From Bacillota bacterium (GTDB taxonomy: Bacteria > Bacillota_I > Bacilli_A > RFN20 > CAG-826): DNA of 64,000 nt. The DNA lies in NCBI GenBank assembly GCA_023393065.1, contig JAEWMX010000015.1, positions 186,001-250,000 of the forward strand. Direction: 5' to 3'. The notes below the pieces were generated by a model. That model saw only the letters and a list, made by a program, of their open reading frames with translations, had not been told where the DNA came from and searched no databases. How positions within the stretch are numbered: the stretch's first letter is position 1; the number at the start of each line of letters is the position of its first letter. Both the position numbers and the translations under genes were made by a program. Below, one piece after another: positions 60,937-64,000 of the stretch.

Positions 60937-61776
60937 ATGCCGACGCTTTCCGAAATTCGCAATATTTACTATGTTATTTCTGGCCAAAGAGCGAGTAAAA
61001 TCGACCCTTTAAAAGCCGGCTTTTCGAACCATTCCTATCTGATTAATAATCGCCATGTCTTAAGGATAAAAAAACCTCTTAAGGACTCCTATTACAATGC
61101 GACGCAAGAGGCTTTTGCAATTAAGAATGTCGCCCCTTTAAATATTTCGGAATCCGTTCTGTTTTTCGATGATAGAGACGGTACAAAATTATCGCAATTT
61201 CTGACGCGCACGAAAAAGATTGTCGATATCCCAACCGATAAGCAACTATCTTTGGTCGCCAAGGCTCTTCGCAAGCTTCATCGCGCCAAGATTGTCAGCG
61301 GAAAAGGGTTTGATGTCTTTGAAAGGCTCCGCTACTACAAATCGAAGTGCGTCGATTTCGTCGATAGCATCTATGAGCGCAAGGTCGTCGCTTCCGTCGA
61401 ACGCTTTTATCATTCAGAGCCTTTTGTTCTGTGCCACAACGATGTCGTAAACGGCAATCTCCTCTTTCGCTCAAACAAGGTATTTTTAATTGACTTCGAG
61501 TACGCTTCCGATAACAATCCCCTCTTTGATCTGGCGAGTTTTCTCAGTGAAAACAACATCGATGACGAAAAGACTCGTCGCCTCTTTTTAAAATATTATT
61601 TTAATAAACGCTGCGATGAGAAGATTTATCGCCACATCCTGCGCTTGATCGCCTTGCAGGATATCCTCTGGTATTACTGGGCGCAGATGCATTATGTCGC
61701 CAGCAAAGAGATGATCTATAAACGCATCGCCCACCACAAGTGGAAAGCCATCATGAAAAATGCCTCGTCGCGATGA
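60937..61776 (+). CDS. Choline/ethanolamine kinase-like phosphotransferase (LicA/APH fold)
   Basis: 279 residues. GFSNHSYLI is the nucleotide loop, VLRIKKPL the Lys strand, VLCHNDVVNGNLLF the catalytic loop (Asp in HND) and VFLIDFEYASDN the metal-binding DFE. This is the LicA/choline kinase branch of the aminoglycoside phosphotransferase fold. A choline or related alcohol is the likely substrate, perhaps for decorating lipids or surface polymers; thiamine kinase is an alternative. It is co-transcribed with rqcH. Confidence 0.8.
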   Translation: MPTLSEIRNIYYVISGQRASKIDPLKAGFSNHSYLINNRHVLRIKKPLKDSYYNATQEAFAIKNVAPLNISESVLFFDDRDGTKLSQFLTRTKKIVDIPTDKQLSLVAKALRKLHRAKIVSGKGFDVFERLRYYKSKCVDFVDSIYERKVVASVERFYHSEPFVLCHNDVVNGNLLFRSNKVFLIDFEYASDNNPLFDLASFLSENNIDDEKTRRLFLKYYFNKRCDEKIYRHILRLIALQDILWYYWAQMHYVASKEMIYKRIAHHKWKAIMKNASSR

Positions 61777-61790
61777 CTAGGCATTTTTTT
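61757..61790. terminator. Terminator between licA-like gene and ppa
   Basis: AATGCCT (61759-61765) pairs with AGGCATT (61779-61785), flanked by A and T runs. The upstream arm is within the last codons of the licA-like gene. It can act in both directions. Confidence 0.85.
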
Positions 61791-61804
61791 AAAAACAATA
61801 TTAT

Positions 61805-62353
61805 CTAGTAAGCGAATGGTTCGTATTCGACAAACTTATCTTCGTAAGCTTTGAGACTTTTGGCGATAACTTCACGGGCGTGCTTAGCACCCTTCATGTT
61901 GTTGACGATTGTCTTTTTGTTTTCGAGCTGCTTATAGACGCGGAAAAAGTGGCGAATCTCATTTGAGATATGCGGCGGCAATTCGCGAATATCTTTATAT
62001 ATGTTATATATAGGGTCGTTTTTGCAGACAGCGATAATTTTTTCATCGAGATAGCCGCCGTCGATCATCTCGAGGACGCCGATCGGATAGCAATCCACCA
62101 GAGCGAGGGGGACGATTGATTCCGAAGACAAGACGAGGACATCTAAAGGGTCGAGATCTTCAGCGTAGGTTAAAGGTATAAAACCATAGTTTTGAGGATA
62201 GTGGGTGGACGTATACAAAATGCGATCCAGAATCAACGCTCCGGTCTGCTTTTCGAGCTCGTATTTATTTTTACTACCCTTTGAAATCTCGATACACGCC
62301 AAAAACTGTTCGGGTTTGATTCGCTCTTTGGGAGCCATGTGCCATACATTCAT
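61805..62353 (-). CDS. ppa: Inorganic pyrophosphatase, family I
   Basis: 182 residues. EISKGSKNKYELEKQTG and EDLDPLDVLVL are the family I substrate and magnesium motifs (Asp in DLDPLD); EMIDGGYLDEKIIAV gives further metal ligands. It hydrolyses pyrophosphate in the cytoplasm and drives biosynthesis. Most Bacilli use the unrelated family II enzyme, so family I is a hint to lineage (Mollicutes and relatives). GAGGA precedes the ATG. Confidence 0.96.
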   Translation of the reverse strand: MNVWHMAPKERIKPEQFLACIEISKGSKNKYELEKQTGALILDRILYTSTHYPQNYGFIPLTYAEDLDPLDVLVLSSESIVPLALVDCYPIGVLEMIDGGYLDEKIIAVCKNDPIYNIYKDIRELPPHISNEIRHFFRVYKQLENKKTIVNNMKGAKHAREVIAKSLKAYEDKFVEYEPFAY

Positions 62354-62378
62354 CTTATTTTCCTCATAAAATCTATCG

Positions 62379-62410
62379 TCATTATACCAATCGCTTCATC
62401 ATTATACCAA
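62379..62410 (-). promoter_or_regulatory. Tandem repeated promoter of ppa
   Basis: TTGGTATAATGA occurs twice on the minus strand (62410-62399 and 62390-62379), exactly 20 bases apart. Each copy contains an extended -10 box (TGG-TATAAT). The TTGGTA of the first copy could also act as -35 for the second (18-base spacer). Confidence 0.65.
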
Positions 62411-62477
62411 GAAAATGGCGAATCTCCAGATGTTCCTATGGCGGTTAATCAGTATTCTTTTTTTATGATTTTCTTGG

Positions 62478-62495
62478 TGCTATACTACGTAGTAT
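62478..62495 (+). promoter_or_regulatory. Extended -10 promoter with palindrome at a leaderless start
   Basis: TGC-TATACT (62478-62486), seven bases, then ATG at 62494. ATACTACGTAGTAT (62482-62495) is a perfect 14-base palindrome covering the -10 box, the predicted start and the first base pair of the start codon. No Shine-Dalgarno sequence is seen. Confidence 0.6.
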
Positions 62496-63336
62496 GAAAT
62501 TTGCAAAAGCATCTTTATTATTCGTTCTCCCGCTCTTGTTGACGGCTTGCGGTAATCGCCCGCAAGGTCCGGTTTTAATCGCTCAAAACGGCAGTCTTTA
62601 CAATCTTGGCGAGCCGCAATCCGCAAGCGAGACAAGCGATTATGTCCGTCACACGGACAGCGAAGAAATATTGTCTTATCTAAGCAATGACGAGCCTTTT
62701 GTTCTCTATGTTGGAATGTCGGGTTGCCTCGGTTGTAACATGTTTAAACCCAACCTTCTCCAATACACCTTCCAAACTAAGTCTTTAATTCATTATTTAA
62801 ATGTCGCCAATAGCGATGACCATCTTGAATATTCAAAAATTTGGGACGAATACCGCGATGTTTTTATGGCTGATCTCGAAGTTCCTTATCTCATGATTGT
62901 CAAAAACGCCAAATCTTTTGTCAAAGGCGCCGTTTCGAAAATGACCGCTTCCACCGCCGATCCGTTTCTCAATATGATGAATTCATTGGTCAAAGTAACA
63001 AAGGTCAATTCGCACATCGCATACGATTCGGTCGAAAACTATTTTGATAATAGCGAGGAAGGACTTTATTTCTTCTATGATCGAAACGATGAAGACGCTC
63101 AAGACATTTATGGTTCGCTTATTTGGCCACGCGCTTCGATGAGCGATCAGAATCTTCAAGTTGTCGATTATACAAATTTTACAAGCGAGGAACTAATCGC
63201 TTTGCGCGAGACCTTTTCGCTCGGAGAAAACATCGGGCCCATCGCCAAATACTACGCTGATGGAAGCGTCGTCGAAGCTCATTTCTTCGGCATCGATGAA
63301 AATGCTGATCAACAATTTTTAGATGCCTATCTATAG
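62494..63336 (+). CDS. Lipoprotein with a thioredoxin-like CxxC motif
   Basis: 280 residues. The signal peptide MKFAKASLLFVLPLLLTAC ends in a lipobox; Cys19 would carry the lipid. Residues about 60-120 have VLYVGMSGCLGCNMFKPNLL (CLGC redox motif after a beta strand) and a later cis-proline-like VPYLMIV, as in thioredoxin folds. The C-terminal half may be a second, inactive thioredoxin-like unit (EEGLYFFYDRNDED). It probably faces outwards and reduces or exchanges disulfides. The partner is unknown; no neighbouring gene gives a hint. Confidence 0.85.
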   Translation: MKFAKASLLFVLPLLLTACGNRPQGPVLIAQNGSLYNLGEPQSASETSDYVRHTDSEEILSYLSNDEPFVLYVGMSGCLGCNMFKPNLLQYTFQTKSLIHYLNVANSDDHLEYSKIWDEYRDVFMADLEVPYLMIVKNAKSFVKGAVSKMTASTADPFLNMMNSLVKVTKVNSHIAYDSVENYFDNSEEGLYFFYDRNDEDAQDIYGSLIWPRASMSDQNLQVVDYTNFTSEELIALRETFSLGENIGPIAKYYADGSVVEAHFFGIDENADQQFLDAYL

Positions 63337-63340
63337 ACTA

Positions 63341-63366
63341 TAAAAAAACCGGAATGCTCCGGTTAT
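63341..63366. terminator. Terminator shared by lipoprotein gene and pfp
   Basis: AACCGGA-ATGC-TCCGGTT (63347-63364). The minus strand has a run of seven T residues after it, so it is strongest for the phosphofructokinase gene, whose stop lies inside the stem. Confidence 0.85.
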
Positions 63367-64000
63367 TTGACTTTAATTCTTTTTAAGACGGCTGATTTGT
63401 ATATCCCGTCTTCAAATTTAATGTCGATTGATCCTTGAATAAGAGGCAAGCAATAACGGCGAAACGAAGGGTCCATGTGTCCGGGACCAGCCATCATCGA
63501 TTGCGGAACGATCCGTTCGGCATTGGCGATTTTAGCGATATCTTCGGGTATGTAGTCGACGCGGTAAGGCTCATCGCTCAAGCGCTTGATACAAACCATT
63601 TCGCCCGTGTGTCCTTGCAAGGCGAGTTGAACGGCGATCGTGCCGCAAGCAATCGCCTCTTCTTGGTCGACTTTGCTGACGAGGAGCGGGTCGGCCCGCT
63701 GCGGGAGCGAAAGCTCGATCGAGCGAGTCGGCAAATCGAGGCGGACTTCGACCATGTCGGCGAGCTCATCGCCAACGCCGCCGAGCTGAATGTGGTTAAA
63801 AGCATCGACGCGTGCTTTGCTCATGTCTCGCTCAAAAGAAATGCCTTCTGAGATGACGACGATCGCATTGCCTTTTTCATCGAACAATTTCTTGACATCG
63901 TGAAGAAAGTCGTCGACGCTGAAGGGATTTTCGGGAAGATAAATCAAATCCGGTCTCGTCTCAGGAGGGAGGAGATCGACTGACGCCGTGAGCCATCCGG
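63363..64000 (-). CDS. pfp: Pyrophosphate-type 6-phosphofructokinase, N-terminal part outside window
   Basis: The frame is open from the window edge to a stop at 63363, giving about 212 C-terminal residues. GWLTASVDLLPPETRPDLIYL and EGISFERDMSK, with IQLGGVGDELA and RADPLLVSKVDQEEAIACG, match the PPi-PFK subgroup rather than PfkA. The GGD(D/G) donor site lies outside the window, so PPi use is inferred from the subgroup. The TTG at 63947 is not the true start, because the match continues upstream. It would run glycolysis with PPi or act reversibly, beside the ATP enzyme at 23897. Confidence 0.85.
   Translation of the reverse strand, partial: GWLTASVDLLPPETRPDLIYLPENPFSVDDFLHDVKKLFDEKGNAIVVISEGISFERDMSKARVDAFNHIQLGGVGDELADMVEVRLDLPTRSIELSLPQRADPLLVSKVDQEEAIACGTIAVQLALQGHTGEMVCIKRLSDEPYRVDYIPEDIAKIANAERIVPQSMMAGPGHMDPSFRRYCLPLIQGSIDIKFEDGIYKSAVLKRIKVK

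Noticed and set aside
1..64000. CRISPR arrays, insertion sequences, prophage or tRNA genes
   Set aside because: No spaced direct repeats, transposase, integrase or phage frames, and no tRNA T-arm pattern were found when reading both strands; gene content is core throughout.

Overview
This window is chromosomal DNA from a low-complexity, Bacillus-like member of the Bacillota. Gene order closely follows Bacillus subtilis in several blocks: pheST next to ysgA; nrnA-dnaE-polA-mutM-coaE-dnaB-dnaI-thrS-infC-rpmI-rplT; thiI-nifS-ezrA-rpsD-tyrS-ccpA-like; and gmk-priA-rsmB-rlmN-prpC-prkC-rsgA-rpe-rpmB next to rqcH (yloA). T-box leaders precede pheS and thrS. UGA is used as a stop codon (dnaI, glgA, rlmN), so this is not a code-4 mycoplasma. 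Reduced or relaxed genes (a PrkC kinase without PASTA or membrane segments, a methylase with all catalytic motifs lost, a short RqcH, family I pyrophosphatase) point towards the Erysipelotrichia / Acholeplasma-RF39-like side of the Bacilli; that placement is inference. No tRNA, rRNA, insertion sequence, phage gene or CRISPR array was seen.

Layout. 1-4230 (minus): pheT (cut by the window edge), pheS with T-box, an rRNA methyltransferase and a small metallopeptidase, then a plus-strand TudS-like gene. 4726-10592 (minus): M42 peptidase, dUTPase, glycogen phosphorylase and branching enzyme in one unit, divergent from ackA (10724). 12065-14344 (plus): an acidic lipoprotein and NrnA. 14422-21475 (plus): dnaE, polA and a fused mutM-coaE gene, running tail-to-tail into dnaI/dnaB (minus). 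23897-29187 (plus): pfkA, glucokinase, thrS, infC, rpmI, rplT. 29253-33317 (minus): thiI, cysteine desulfurase, ezrA. 33686-34291: rpsD with its own leader. 34348-49032 (minus): tyrS, a LacI/CcpA-type regulator, then pncB, ytpR-like, M42 peptidase, trmB, pepV, panT-like, coaX, leuS, glgA, glgD, glgC. 49164-49914 (plus): membrane protein and rpmB. 49966-59466 (minus): membrane protein, rpe, rsgA, prkC, prpC, rlmN, degenerate rsmB, an unknown 146-residue gene, priA, gmk. 59533-64000: rqcH, a choline-kinase-like gene, ppa, a thioredoxin-like lipoprotein and the 3' part of a PPi-type phosphofructokinase.

How it works together. The genes describe a fermentative sugar user that stores glycogen (glgC, D, A, B, P), phosphorylates glucose (ROK kinase, PfkA and a second PFP-type enzyme) and makes acetate (ackA). 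It imports vitamins rather than making them (a PanT-like ECF component beside coaX; pncB). Peptides are processed by M42 and M20 peptidases.

The most noteworthy points are: (1) several genes with an extended -10 box (TGn-TATAAT type) placed 6-8 bases before the start codon and no Shine-Dalgarno sequence, implying leaderless mRNAs; (2) a mutM-coaE fusion; (3) an RsmB homologue that has lost its SAM-binding and both catalytic cysteine motifs but stays in its conserved operon; (4) an infC gene that appears to start at AUA; (5) inverted repeats at promoters, including one centred exactly between the divergent glgB and ackA -35 boxes; and (6) an unknown gene with an acidic tail where def-fmt normally sit.
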